Positions 26,001 through 33,274 of a DNA stretch of 33,274 nt are shown here, piece after piece. Source of the stretch: Planctomycetaceae bacterium (GTDB taxonomy: Bacteria; Planctomycetota; Planctomycetia; Pirellulales; Pirellulaceae); NCBI GenBank assembly GCA_005798335.1, contig SYJV01000015.1:1-33274 (forward strand). The letters run 5' to 3'. The stretch's first letter is position 1. Each line of letters opens with the position of its first letter. The position numbers were made by a program, and so were the translations under genes. The notes under the pieces were generated by a model that did no database searches, had not been told where the DNA came from, and saw only the letters and a list, made by a program, of their open reading frames with translations.

Positions 26001-27811
26001 CGGGAACTCCGAATCTACCGACCGTGGTCATGGAGTTTGCCTTCGACGCGCGCGGCAGCGCGGTCAAAATGACTGAAAAGATCAACGGAACTACGGGCGC
26101 GGTCACCGACTACGTGCGTGATGTGCTGAGTCGAGTTACGCGAATGACTCAGACCGGCACCGGAGTGACTACCAAGCGAGTTGACTTGGGGTACGATCCG
26201 CTGGGCTTGTTAACCTCGGTAGATCGCTTCAGCGATGCCGCCGGTAACAGCAGTGTGGCCAAGAGCAGTATCAACTACGATCTGGTTGGCGAAACCACCA
26301 ACATCCTTCACCAACGCGGCACTACGACGATCAACCAGTTCACCAACACGTTTGACAACCTCGGTCGGTTGACTCAGCAAAGCTCTAACGATGGTTCGAA
26401 CAGTTTCACGTATGACGCCACCAGCCAACTCGTCAGCTCCGATTTCGCCAACCAGCCGGACGAATCGTTTTCTTACGACGCAACGGGGAATCGCACTGGC
26501 GGCGGCAACACGGTTGGGACGAACAATCGTCAGTTGTCCGATGGCGCGTTTAATTACGAATACGATGATGAAGGAAATCGCATTCGCAGAACGGAAATAG
26601 CCACCGGTACAATGACGGAATATGGTTACGACCATCGCAATCGAATGATTTCGATGACGATTCGAGATTCGGCTGGCACCGTCCGCACGCAAGCGGCGTA
26701 TACCTACGACGTCTTCAATCGGCGCATGGCCAAGCGAGTCGACGCGGACGGTGCCGGTCCGCAAACTGCCACGACCACGCAGTTCATCCACAACGACGAT
26801 CAGATCGTATTGACCTTTGACGGCTCGGGCAATCAAACTCGCCGCGTTCTATCGGGAACGGTGATCGACCAGGTCTTTGCCGAGGAAACGCCAAGCGGCA
26901 CGCTATGGTCACTGGTCGACGAGTTGGGGAGCGTTCGTGACTTGGTCGATAACAGTGGCAACCTCGTCGACCATCACGTATTTTCCAGCTTCGGCGAGAT
27001 CACGTCGCAGACTGGTCCGTCGGTTGATCATCTGTTCAGCTTTACTGGCCGCGAGCTGGATGCCGAGAGTGGATTGTATTATTTCCGCAATCGTTACTTC
27101 GACTCCAAAGCCGGTCGATTCATCAGTGAAGATCCCAGTGGATTTGCTGGCGGCGACACGAATCTCAATCGGTATGTCGGTAACAACCCAACAAACGCCA
27201 CTGATCCACTTGGGTTGGCTGAGAGCAACTTGGTTCAAATCTTTAATGACCCAAAAGCGCTGGCCAGAGCGGGTGAATTAATTCAGCATCGCATAATTCT
27301 CGCGGACAGACTCGAAGCAACTGGACTGACCCAAGTTGGGATCCAAGAGTTGCTAAAGAAACTTGATGACCTGATTGTCGCTAATAGATTCAGCGATGCA
27401 CAGCACGAGCTCGACACAAAAAAATTCATAGTTGAAATTATAAAAAAACAACAAGAAGATACTGAGGACTTGGAGCAAGGTTATATTCGCAGTCGAAACA
27501 GATATGTTCGAAAAGCGGAAGCCAGGGCGAAAGAGTTGCAGAGAGCCACTGATGTTGCCAGCTTGGGAGATAACAGCAGTAATCGAATCGTCGCGGATGG
27601 CGGAGGAGACGGAGGCGGCGGTGGCCCAGGCTTCGGTGGTGGACAAGCAATTGGAATCGTTCAGGTTGACGGCGAGCAACAGCAGAACCAAGCGCAGGGC
27701 GACCTTCATTTGACGCCAGAGAAAGCGAAACAACTTGAGCGCGACAATTTGCTGGTTGATATTGAGTCCAGTAAAGCACGATTGGCGAATGAACAAGCGA
27801 TTGAGGAATGA
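23090..27811 (+). CDS. Giant YD-repeat / RHS protein, N-terminus lost, ends at in-frame TGA
   Basis: The 1,573-residue frame has no ATG before codon 124; a TTG lies at 23090 and a stop at 23000. From about residue 16 to 920 I count 43 regular 21-residue YD repeats of the form TDALGNxTxxxYDALNRxxS. More degenerate repeats follow to about 1270. The RHS-associated core (about 1276-1376) includes DELGSVRDLVDNSG, FTGRELDAESGLYYFRNRY, and the closing GGDTNLNRYVGNNPTNATDP with LGL. RHS proteins form a hollow shell that encloses a variable C-terminal domain, often a toxin. Here the tail (about 1377-1573) is hydrophilic and helical, with a Gly-rich linker near 1505. It matches no domain I know. The TGA at 27809 interrupts a coiled coil that continues in the same frame. 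It is probably a degraded gene, but the long open frame suggests recent loss. Confidence 0.82.
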   Translation: MERTPTRQEDAAEQVTAVVDQLNRRTTFAYDLLGNRTRIVNAKGDATAFAYNARSEEISTTDALGRVSRKEYDLLGRITKYIDPVGKLVLLTYDDEGNELSRTDRRGNTKRFEYDALNRQTKSMDELGGITQFVYDSTSQQLSQSDPLGRVTRFAYDALARVTSATDPNNQVTNFTHDPVGNLIRTVDPLGRIETSEYDGANRIVKRTDALGFVSRFEHDLNGNLVRSVDPRGNETRHQYDARDLRTKSTDALGNVYAIAYDAASQVTSQTDALNRTTNYVYDLLGNAIRITDPLGNAVNYEYDAVENRVRSIDARGNITMTEYDALDRSIRLIDALGNATTLAYDESGNQTSVTDRRGHTTKYAYDALNRQVSQTDALGNARQLTYDAASQLTRLVNEIGEKTDYVYDSRGNVTRITDNAGNATSFAYDAVSNRVSVTNARGFASRAEFDALNRPVATVDALGGRATRAYDGSSNLIEAIDENGNRTVSTYDVLNRVATVTDALGGVVRYAYDSVGQLLRQTNALGDNRSFTYDTIGNIVSLADEAGNTSTSTYDATYNMISTTNAENHTTRYEYDALNRRTKSIDARGKTSLIAYDAEGNQVSFTDPRGNTTRTEYDQLNRAFRSIDAAGGISSQTFDGLDRVLTATDALGRVSKLTYDVFGNPLTQTDALNQVTNFTYDTLGNRISVTDPLGRKIEFSYDGNDRLARTTDPLGRTTDRNYDAKGNVVAVTDPLGGVARTTFDALDRVTRIVDAAGGTTTRTYNAVGFLLSRTDARGAAFQFTYDPVGNILTATDALGRITRFAYNKVYSQLQATDALGQITRNEYDELQRRIRSIDERGFATNYAYDDNGNLLTITDALGNATSYVYDTLNRQVSETNALGKIRAFTYDAVGNVTARTDRLGRRIEFTHDALNRQVAEKWFNPGSATPVNTITSTFDSAGQLTTIADVNSNFSYTYSNAGERTSVSNAGTPNLPTVVMEFAFDARGSAVKMTEKINGTTGAVTDYVRDVLSRVTRMTQTGTGVTTKRVDLGYDPLGLLTSVDRFSDAAGNSSVAKSSINYDLVGETTNILHQRGTTTINQFTNTFDNLGRLTQQSSNDGSNSFTYDATSQLVSSDFANQPDESFSYDATGNRTGGGNTVGTNNRQLSDGAFNYEYDDEGNRIRRTEIATGTMTEYGYDHRNRMISMTIRDSAGTVRTQAAYTYDVFNRRMAKRVDADGAGPQTATTTQFIHNDDQIVLTFDGSGNQTRRVLSGTVIDQVFAEETPSGTLWSLVDELGSVRDLVDNSGNLVDHHVFSSFGEITSQTGPSVDHLFSFTGRELDAESGLYYFRNRYFDSKAGRFISEDPSGFAGGDTNLNRYVGNNPTNATDPLGLAESNLVQIFNDPKALARAGELIQHRIILADRLEATGLTQVGIQELLKKLDDLIVANRFSDAQHELDTKKFIVEIIKKQQEDTEDLEQGYIRSRNRYVRKAEARAKELQRATDVASLGDNSSNRIVADGGGDGGGGGPGFGGGQAIGIVQVDGEQQQNQAQGDLHLTPEKAKQLERDNLLVDIESSKARLANEQAIEE
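27809..27811 (+). other. In-frame TGA splitting the RHS C-terminal region
   Basis: The codons before the stop read NEQAIEE and those after it read NRKKLENSQLERFRNA, then the ATG at 27860, all in one frame. Both sides are charged helix with heptad character. A single-base change (for example from CGA, GGA or TGG) explains the stop. Confidence 0.7.
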
Positions 27812-27859
27812 AACCGGAAAAAGCTAGAAAATTCGCAACTGGAAAGGTTCCGCAATGCC

Positions 27860-29044
27860 ATGCGGCAAGAGGAATTGAAACAACAGCTCGAACAATTGGT
27901 GGCGGCTAATGCTCCAGGGTTTTTTAGTTTTCCTGGTCTGACGGCACTGTTTATCGATCCATTCACTAAAGGAATTCAGTTAGAGACATTGGACGAAAGA
28001 AATGCACGCATTCGTCGCGAAATGAGAGCCACATTCGGCGAGGTAGCGGACGATATCGCTCATCTATTGGTTCCTTTTTACACAACGGTTCGAAAACTGT
28101 CATCTGATTGCCCTGGGGATCGGTTGACCATCGAGGACTTGTTATTCGACACACTTGCCCGATACGCTACGGTCCGGTACGGCCAGCATCTTAAGCAGGT
28201 CGCAAAGGGAACCCCTCGCCGGGTAGAAACGATCAATGGTAAAAAATACTTTAACGGCAAACCTGTCACTCCAAAAATTCAATCCATTCTCAACGAATTG
28301 GACGAGTTGGAAGCAGCCGCCCGCCGCAAACGAAAAAATGAAGGAGAAATCGCCAGAGACCTTGAATTTGATTCCAAACAAGTGAGCAAGTTGGAACAGG
28401 AATTGGCAAGAAACATCGAGGAAGGTAAGAAGAAGTTCGGCGATGACCAGCAAGTACAGAACGCAATCGACGATGCACAACAACAAGTTAAAGACCCGAT
28501 GAAAGAAGCTCGAGCGAAATACCTGGAACAGGAACGGCTCAAGAAAGATCAGCGGGCTCAAGAGGATCAAGCCATACTGGACGAATATCAAGCGAAGGGA
28601 TTCAATAATTTCCAGGAAGTCCAAAAGGCCTTGATTGAGCAAAAGGTGCTCGATGATGCGGATCCCGCATTTAAAGATTCGCCAGCGCAAAAGAAGCTTG
28701 ACCAAGAAATCGCAGATGCGAAGAAAGCCAAAAAGGACCAAGCGTTTCAAGACCATTTGAACAAGAAAGTCCCAATTCCAGACATAGTCGACGAATTGGC
28801 CAGAGCGGCCAACGAAGGAAACTTGGCGGAATTCACCAGGAGCGCTAAAGTCGTCGAAGACATTCGTATTCTGAATCGAGTAGTCACTCCGCTGGTCGAG
28901 CAATTCGGTGCCAGTGCCAAGGACATAGGCACTGCCATGCGCCAAATCGCCAACGAAAAGTTTGGTGGAAACCTAGTCGAAGCCGCCCTTAAAGACCCCG
29001 ACGGCATCGCCTTGCGGTATTTCCGAAACCGACAAAAGCAGTGA
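27860..29044 (+). CDS. Coiled-coil protein in frame with the RHS tail (unknown function)
   Basis: The 394-residue frame directly follows the RHS TGA without frame change. Residues 1-150 are mixed (APGFFSFPGLTALFIDPFTK, then a helical region with TIEDLLFDTLARYATVRYGQ). Residues 150-300 are a long highly charged coiled coil (KNEGEIARDLEFDSKQVSKL and similar). The end (about 310-394) is helical: VPIPDIVDELARAANEGNLA. There is no signal peptide and no recognised toxin motif. A ribosome site before ATG 27860 is weak (GGAAAGG lies 19 bases upstream). I infer it is the C-terminal part of the original RHS protein, either cut off by mutation or made separately. It could instead be an independent gene. 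Confidence 0.6.
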   Translation: MRQEELKQQLEQLVAANAPGFFSFPGLTALFIDPFTKGIQLETLDERNARIRREMRATFGEVADDIAHLLVPFYTTVRKLSSDCPGDRLTIEDLLFDTLARYATVRYGQHLKQVAKGTPRRVETINGKKYFNGKPVTPKIQSILNELDELEAAARRKRKNEGEIARDLEFDSKQVSKLEQELARNIEEGKKKFGDDQQVQNAIDDAQQQVKDPMKEARAKYLEQERLKKDQRAQEDQAILDEYQAKGFNNFQEVQKALIEQKVLDDADPAFKDSPAQKKLDQEIADAKKAKKDQAFQDHLNKKVPIPDIVDELARAANEGNLAEFTRSAKVVEDIRILNRVVTPLVEQFGASAKDIGTAMRQIANEKFGGNLVEAALKDPDGIALRYFRNRQKQ

Positions 29045-29545
29045 GGAATGAGACTGGAGGCTGGAGACTGGAGTTTGAGTCTGAAATCTGAAAATTGAAA
29101 TCTGAATCTGAAATTTGATATTGATTTCTGGAGTAGTTTGGAGTTTAGAAAAATCCCGATGGGACGAAAGCGAGCTAAGAGCTGGATAGATTGATAAGTG
29201 GTTTGTTCGGTACCAACTCGCTTAGTACTCCAAATGAGAAAGTTGGTTGGTAACGCCCCGTAGGGCGCCAAATGGGAGAACGGGTTGGTGTCGCATGATG
29301 CCCCGTAGGACGCCAAATGAGATAATCGTTCGTACAACCAACACGATGCGCATCGAATGCGCCACGCCACTAGTGCCAAACAGAGTCGAGCAAACAAGCG
29401 TAAAACAAGCGCGAGGTAAATGCGAGTTACGATATTTAGGAAAGAGAGGCGGTTCTGCGATCAAAGCAGAGCCGGTAACACGTACAAACCCCAACGTCTA
29501 AATTTCCCTGAAACACTCAAGTCGAAGGCCAAGTAGCGTGTTACA
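29045..29545. other. Repeat-rich intergenic region
   Basis: There is no convincing gene in this 501-bp stretch. It begins with short-period low-complexity sequence (about 29050-29150, alternating GGAGACTGGAG-type and AATCTGAAAT-type units). It then holds imperfect direct repeats at about 29229-29322. Minus-strand frames over the repeats encode only repeated SHLAPYGAL-like peptides and are probably artefacts. Confidence 0.6.
29229..29322. repeat. Imperfect direct repeats containing GCCCCGTAGG
   Basis: Units at 29255-29277 and 29300-29322 match over 23 bases with two differences (GCCCCGTAGGGCGCCAAATG against GCCCCGTAGGACGCCAAATG, then GGA or AGA). A third, partial unit at about 29229-29239 (CTCCAAATGAG) precedes them. 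The two clear units are 45 bp apart. Confidence 0.7.
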
Positions 29546-29620
29546 ATGGCAGTTCGACCGCTGGAATCGGCCAGTGAATTCACAAGCCAGCGGGGTAACC
29601 ACGAAATCAGGAATGGTAGC

Positions 29621-30766
29621 ATGCATTCGAGATTCATATTGTGTTTGCCGCTGGTTCTAGCACTCCACGATTATTCAAGATTACCGGCCGCCAACCCTGC
29701 GCTTAACATTCAGCCGTTGGCGGCAGAATTGAAGGGAATCCCGCAAACTCTGTTAAGTCTAATTCACGCTCCCGAGGTACAGGCCGAACTGAAGCTCAAC
29801 TCCAAACAACTTGATTCCTTCTTGCCAACTTTGCAAAAGATCGACGGCCCGTGGTGGCGAGCCAGAATCCTGCCAGAACCGCAACGGCGAAACGTTACCG
29901 CTGAGCAAGAAAAGCTCTTGATCGCTGAGCTGCAGCGCCGGTTTGGCCCTACCGTAGTTCATCGCTTGCGTCAATTGGAATTGCAGGCGCAAGGTTATCG
30001 CATGCTGCTGCGACCCGAGATGATTTCGCATCTGGAGCTTTCAAAAGAGCAATTGGACAATTTAAAGTCCCTGTTTGATTCGACCGACAGCATCGGTGCA
30101 AAAATCCACGCCAATTTAGGGCAGGTCGATGCGGAGTTATCGAAGCAATTCGAGGAGGCTCGCCAAGCTGAACTTCAACTTGCTCCCAAGGCGCTCCGTC
30201 CCGACCAACAAGCCAAAGTGATCCAAGCGATCGGCAAAATCTTCGATGTTTCCAAACTTGAACGCATCTATCCTTTAGCTCCCGAGCTGATCGATAGTGA
30301 GAACTGGTTTGGTACAGATCGCCCCAAGCTGAGGCAGTTACGCGGCAAAGTCGTGTTAGTGCATTTTTATGCTTTCCAGTGTCATAACTGCATCGCAAAT
30401 TTTCGTATCTATAATCGCTGGCAAGAATCGCTCGCCAGCAAGGGAGTCCAACTGATTGGGATCCAAACGCCCGAGACCTCGACTGAGAGCGATCCGAACG
30501 CTGTATCGCAGGCAGCCCAGCGGGACGGTTTTAAGTTCCCGGTGTTGATCGATTTGAAGAAAGCGAATTGGGACGCTTGGTCCAACACGATGTGGCCAAC
30601 GGTTTACGTGATCGATAAACAAGGATATGTTCGTTTTTGGTGGCAAGGTGAATTGAACTGGCAGGGGGCAACTCACGACCAGACTATTGAAAAACTAGTT
30701 GATAAGTTGCTTCAGGAACAACCCACTTCGAGTGTCGCATTGGATTCCACGGCATCGGCCCGGTAG
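29621..30766 (+). CDS. Exported thioredoxin-like (TlpA/AhpC-TSA) protein
   Basis: The 381-residue product has a short signal segment (RFILCLPLVLAL) and then a helical region (about 40-230). That region holds units like LNSKQLDSFLPTLQKI and LSKEQLDNLKSLFDS, similar to the helical sensor-like repeats planctomycetes attach to redoxins. The C-terminal redoxin domain (about 240-360) has GKVVLVHFYAFQCHNCIANF with the CxxC active site CHNC. It continues with KFPVLIDLKKANWDAWSNTM and the cis-Pro region WPTVYVIDKQGYVRF. It probably acts in the periplasm on disulphides. ATG 29621 is chosen because it begins the signal and has AGGA upstream. A WYL regulator follows after 46 bp. Confidence 0.82.
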   Translation: MHSRFILCLPLVLALHDYSRLPAANPALNIQPLAAELKGIPQTLLSLIHAPEVQAELKLNSKQLDSFLPTLQKIDGPWWRARILPEPQRRNVTAEQEKLLIAELQRRFGPTVVHRLRQLELQAQGYRMLLRPEMISHLELSKEQLDNLKSLFDSTDSIGAKIHANLGQVDAELSKQFEEARQAELQLAPKALRPDQQAKVIQAIGKIFDVSKLERIYPLAPELIDSENWFGTDRPKLRQLRGKVVLVHFYAFQCHNCIANFRIYNRWQESLASKGVQLIGIQTPETSTESDPNAVSQAAQRDGFKFPVLIDLKKANWDAWSNTMWPTVYVIDKQGYVRFWWQGELNWQGATHDQTIEKLVDKLLQEQPTSSVALDSTASAR

Positions 30767-30812
30767 GTTCCCTGCACTGGCTCGCTCCTGCATCCACGGA
30801 AGGTGTTCAACT

Positions 30813-31856
30813 TTGGCGCGTAACGAACAACTGATTCGCCAGCACAAGATTCTACAAGTCCTCGAACGCTTGCGATTTGGTGCAACGCTGGAGGAATTGC
30901 GAGATACGATCGTCAACGAACTCGGATTGACGTCGCTGCATACGCGTAGCATTCGCCGCGATCTCGAAGCGCTCGTCGCAGCGGGGATGCCGATTGCCGA
31001 CGAAGAGACGCAACGCGGTCGCGTTTGGAAACTGTCCCGCGTGGACAAAGGACTACAAAAAGTAGCGATTACGGCCAGCGAATTAATCTCTTTATCCATG
31101 GGGCGTGAACTGTTGTTGCCGCTGGTGGGAACTCAGTTTTGGATCGGCATCGAATCGTTCTGGAACAAGATTCGCGAGCAATTGCCGACCGGAGTTTGGG
31201 AACATTATCAGCGCTATCGCCGAACGCTCTATTTACTGGGCACTCCTGCCAAGTCGTACGAGAAACAACAGGGAACTCTTAAAGCGGCCAATCGCGCTAT
31301 TCAAGAACATCGGTACTTGGAAATCGAATACGAATCATTGGGCAAACCTCCGTCGGTACGAGTGATTGAACCCTATGGTCTAGTAATCTATCAATCGAGT
31401 ATTTACGTTATCGCCACCGAACAACAGCGTGATGGGACAGACACCGATCGCTTGCGGCACTGGAAACTCGACCGGTTCCTCAGCGCCAAGCCGCTCGACA
31501 AATGGTTCAAGCCCAACGAAGCAATCGACCTGCAGTCGCACCTGGGACAAACGATCGGGATCTTTAGCGGCCAAGCACCCACGACTTACGTCATTCGACT
31601 CTCCGAGCAAGCCGCGCGGTGGGTACAAGAAGATCCCTGGCACGCCCAGCAAACTTTGGCAGTGCAATCTGACTCCAGTGTCCTGCTAACGGTTCCGGCT
31701 TATCACGACATGGAGATTATTCCCAAGGTCATGGCGTTGGGAACCGAAGCAGAAGTCATTGAACCAGCCAACTGCCGCAAGCTCGTCAAACAAACTCTCG
31801 GGCAATTGCTCGATCGCTACCAATCGGCACCTACCCACCAGCCTGACAAAAGGTAA
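30813..31856 (+). CDS. WYL-domain transcriptional regulator
   Basis: The 347-residue product has an N-terminal winged helix (about 1-75: ILQVLERLRFGATLEELRDT, then HTRSIRRDLEALVAAGMPI) and a WYL ligand/nucleic-acid-sensing domain (about 150-225: EIEYESLGKPPSVRVIEPYG and LVIYQSSIYVIA). It ends with a C-terminal WCX-like extension. WYL proteins often control defence, DNA-repair or mobile genes through DNA or nucleotide signals. TTG at 30813 has GGAAGGTG just upstream and begins ARNEQLIRQHKIL. The open frame from 30699 overlaps the redoxin gene and is not used. It is 46 bp downstream of the redoxin gene and may be co-transcribed. Confidence 0.85.
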   Translation: MARNEQLIRQHKILQVLERLRFGATLEELRDTIVNELGLTSLHTRSIRRDLEALVAAGMPIADEETQRGRVWKLSRVDKGLQKVAITASELISLSMGRELLLPLVGTQFWIGIESFWNKIREQLPTGVWEHYQRYRRTLYLLGTPAKSYEKQQGTLKAANRAIQEHRYLEIEYESLGKPPSVRVIEPYGLVIYQSSIYVIATEQQRDGTDTDRLRHWKLDRFLSAKPLDKWFKPNEAIDLQSHLGQTIGIFSGQAPTTYVIRLSEQAARWVQEDPWHAQQTLAVQSDSSVLLTVPAYHDMEIIPKVMALGTEAEVIEPANCRKLVKQTLGQLLDRYQSAPTHQPDKR

Positions 31857-31930
31857 TCGGCAGGGCGGCAACGCATCCAGCAATTGCGCGTCTCCCCAAC
31901 GCTGAAAAAAATCATCCCTTGACGAAGCTG

Positions 31931-32020
31931 TGCGTTATCGAAACAAAAATATCTCGATAACGCAATAACAATGTCGATCATTTGTGCGTTATCTCGTATT
32001 ATGTAGTACGATAACGCACA
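31931..32020. promoter_or_regulatory. Two palindromes with a TGCGTTAT core before the ATPase gene
   Basis: Palindrome 1 consists of TGCGTTATCGA (31931-31941) and its exact complement (31954-31964). Palindrome 2 consists of TGTGCGTTAT (31983-31992) and ATAACGCACA (32011-32020), with CGTA/TACG pairing further inside. All four arms share TGCGTTAT. A -10-like TATTAT (31997-32002) sits in the loop of palindrome 2, 35 bp before the ATG. This suggests a doubled operator over the promoter, or target sites of a mobile element. Confidence 0.7.
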
Positions 32021-32036
32021 ATTTGTAGGGACGAGC

Positions 32037-33152
32037 ATGGCAAAAAAACTTGAAAATCGAGCCGCGGAGCCGACTTCGTTTGTTGGGCGAGAATTCGAAC
32101 TGAACCGTTTCCGGGAGATTCGAAATAGTCAAGGACCAAACATCGTTGTTGTCTATGGACGACGGCGTGTTGGAAAAACAACTCTTATCCAACGAGCGAT
32201 CGAGGGCGAAAGAGTATTCTTCTTCGAAGGCTCTCAGTGGGAAATGCCGATCAGAGAACTCCCGTTCTGCGATGCAATCAAGCTGCTTGGCGCCAATAAA
32301 TCGGCGCTCGAACAACTGGATGGCTATCTTGCCGTGGGTGGCGTACCTGAGTACCTGCGGTTGCTCCACACGGAATCTTCTGTCTATCTGTCGCTTGCCA
32401 AGCACGGTTTTACGGAGGGCGGTTTCTTCGTGCATGAAGCGGAGCGCGTATTCGTGAGCAGTTTCGCAGAGCGTCCTGGATATCGCGCCATTCTCGAATC
32501 GCTCGCTAAGAAAGCATCGAATACGAAAAGTTCGATCCTAAAAATCACGGGAAACTCGAGCGGTGGTGGTGCCAAAAATCTCTTTGAAGACTTAGAGTTG
32601 TGCGGCTTTATCTATCCATACTCGCCGTTTGGATTTGGCGAATCGACCCGCGAATGTAGATGGATGATCTCCGATTCGTACCTGCAATTCTTTTTTCGCT
32701 TGATCGCACCCAAACTACCATCGATTCGACGGGGCGAATTCAATAAGAAACCATCGAATGCGTTAAGTCACGTAGAATACCGCAAGTGGATTGGATTGTC
32801 GTTCGAGCGATTCTGTCTCTTTCATCATCGACAAATTGCCTCGGTGCTCGGTTTTTCAGGAGTCGAATATCAAGTCGGCCCGTTCTATCAACGCAATGCC
32901 CCCAAAGCTGGACAACTCGACTTGGTATTCGATCGAAAAGATCGAGTCACTACGGTTTGTGAAATCAAATACCAGATCAATCCACCTGGCAACGAAGTTA
33001 TCAGACCATTCGAAACGGCGATTCAACTGCTCCCTCCCAATAAACAGCGTTCAATGCAAAAGGTTCTCATCAGCCCAAACGGAGCATCACCATCGCTCGT
33101 CAAGTCAGGCTATTTTGATCAAGTTATCGACTGGCTGTCATTGGGCGCTTGA
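32037..33152 (+). CDS. AAA ATPase with DUF234 PD-(D/E)XK domain, internal deletion in the ATPase
   Basis: The 371-residue product begins with FVGREFELNRF and Walker A VVYGRRRVGKTTLI (residues 38-51). Family members then have about 100-plus residues with Walker B and sensor 1 before the 'GGVPEYL' region. Here FFFEG (61-65) is followed at once by SQWEMPIRELPFCDAI and GYLAVGGVPEYL (96-107), so the catalytic middle is missing in frame. The C-terminal DUF234 part is intact, with GQLDLVF (about 296) and VCEIKYQ (about 308-313), the D...ExK of a PD-(D/E)XK nuclease. ATG 32037 has AGGGA 7 bases upstream. The 3' end lies inside a direct repeat. The product is probably unable to hydrolyse ATP normally. 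Confidence 0.8.
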   Translation: MAKKLENRAAEPTSFVGREFELNRFREIRNSQGPNIVVVYGRRRVGKTTLIQRAIEGERVFFFEGSQWEMPIRELPFCDAIKLLGANKSALEQLDGYLAVGGVPEYLRLLHTESSVYLSLAKHGFTEGGFFVHEAERVFVSSFAERPGYRAILESLAKKASNTKSSILKITGNSSGGGAKNLFEDLELCGFIYPYSPFGFGESTRECRWMISDSYLQFFFRLIAPKLPSIRRGEFNKKPSNALSHVEYRKWIGLSFERFCLFHHRQIASVLGFSGVEYQVGPFYQRNAPKAGQLDLVFDRKDRVTTVCEIKYQINPPGNEVIRPFETAIQLLPPNKQRSMQKVLISPNGASPSLVKSGYFDQVIDWLSLGA

Positions 33153-33187
33153 AAAGGTACCAGCGATGGGCGCTTGAAAAGGTACCA
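33142..33187. repeat. Two 21-bp direct repeats at the ATPase 3' end (possible transposon end)
   Basis: TGGGCGCTTGAAAAGGTACCA occurs at 33142-33162 and 33167-33187 (25-bp period), with a partial copy TGGGCGCTTTGGTA at 33261-33274. Multiple short repeats at an end are a habit of IS21-family elements, but no transposase is visible in the window. The ATPase stop codon lies inside the first copy. Confidence 0.75.
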
Positions 33188-33274
33188 ATTTGGGTTTGAG
33201 GTGGGGTATAAGTTAGAGAGTGGTATCTTTTGCCCTATTGTTCATCGGCATCCGAGCCGGTGGGCGCTTTGGTA

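Noticed and set aside
28142-28945. Minus-strand hydrophobic frame of 267 codons opposite the coiled-coil gene
   Set aside because: The antisense of Lys/Glu-rich coding sequence naturally gives Leu/Phe-rich frames. No ribosome site supports it.

Overview
The window looks like a chromosomal segment of a planctomycete, probably of the Pirellulaceae (Rhodopirellula/Blastopirellula type). This is inferred from gene content, not from a search. The indicators are an SGNH hydrolase with the GxDLY N-terminal domain, a Tat-exported Gfo/Idh/MocA oxidoreductase, a COG1821-type ATP-grasp protein of the kind found with tetrahydromethanopterin/methanofuran genes, a planctomycete-style short ECF sigma factor, a giant YD-repeat protein and long palindromic intergenic repeats. 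Base composition is moderate and GTG/TTG starts are common.

Left part (1-9500): a leftward flagellar operon (flgN-like, flgK, flgL) encodes the hook-filament junction. A divergent ATP-grasp gene follows. Next is a leftward pair, a PfkB sugar/nucleoside kinase followed by the RNA 2',3'-cyclic phosphodiesterase ThpR, with a decayed beta-strand-repeat surface-protein fragment behind ThpR. A 37-residue membrane peptide and a secreted SGNH hydrolase close this part. A perfect 43-bp inverted repeat lies between the hydrolase and a convergent orphan zinc metallopeptidase.

Centre (11115-18695): one tightly packed rightward housekeeping run, aroF-tpiA-secG-yicC-gmk-rpoZ-coaC-coaB-pyrD-trpS. Several genes overlap or nearly touch. 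It joins aromatic amino acid entry, glycolysis, protein export, RNA turnover, GMP phosphorylation, RNA polymerase omega, coenzyme A synthesis (as two separate proteins), pyrimidine synthesis and tryptophan charging. SecG carries an unusual low-complexity tail of about 165 residues.

Right part (18969-33274): an accessory region. It holds an exported oxidoreductase, a nested palindrome, an exported NTF2-like protein, a frameshifted sigma factor that also lacks a normal start, and an AF2212-type antitoxin with a PIN toxin. It then holds a decayed Calx-beta domain leading into a YD/RHS protein with about 43 regular 21-residue repeats and an RHS core. An in-frame TGA separates that protein from a 394-residue coiled-coil reading frame that continues in the same frame, so the two were probably one gene of about 2,000 codons. 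After a repeat-rich gap come a thioredoxin-like exported protein with a WYL regulator, then an AAA/DUF234 ATPase-nuclease lacking the middle of its ATPase domain. Two palindromes precede that ATPase, and 21-bp direct repeats that may be a transposon end follow it.

The most interesting candidates are the RHS locus with its unrecognised C-terminal region and in-frame stop, the palindromic control region of the shortened ATPase, and the two large palindromic elements.
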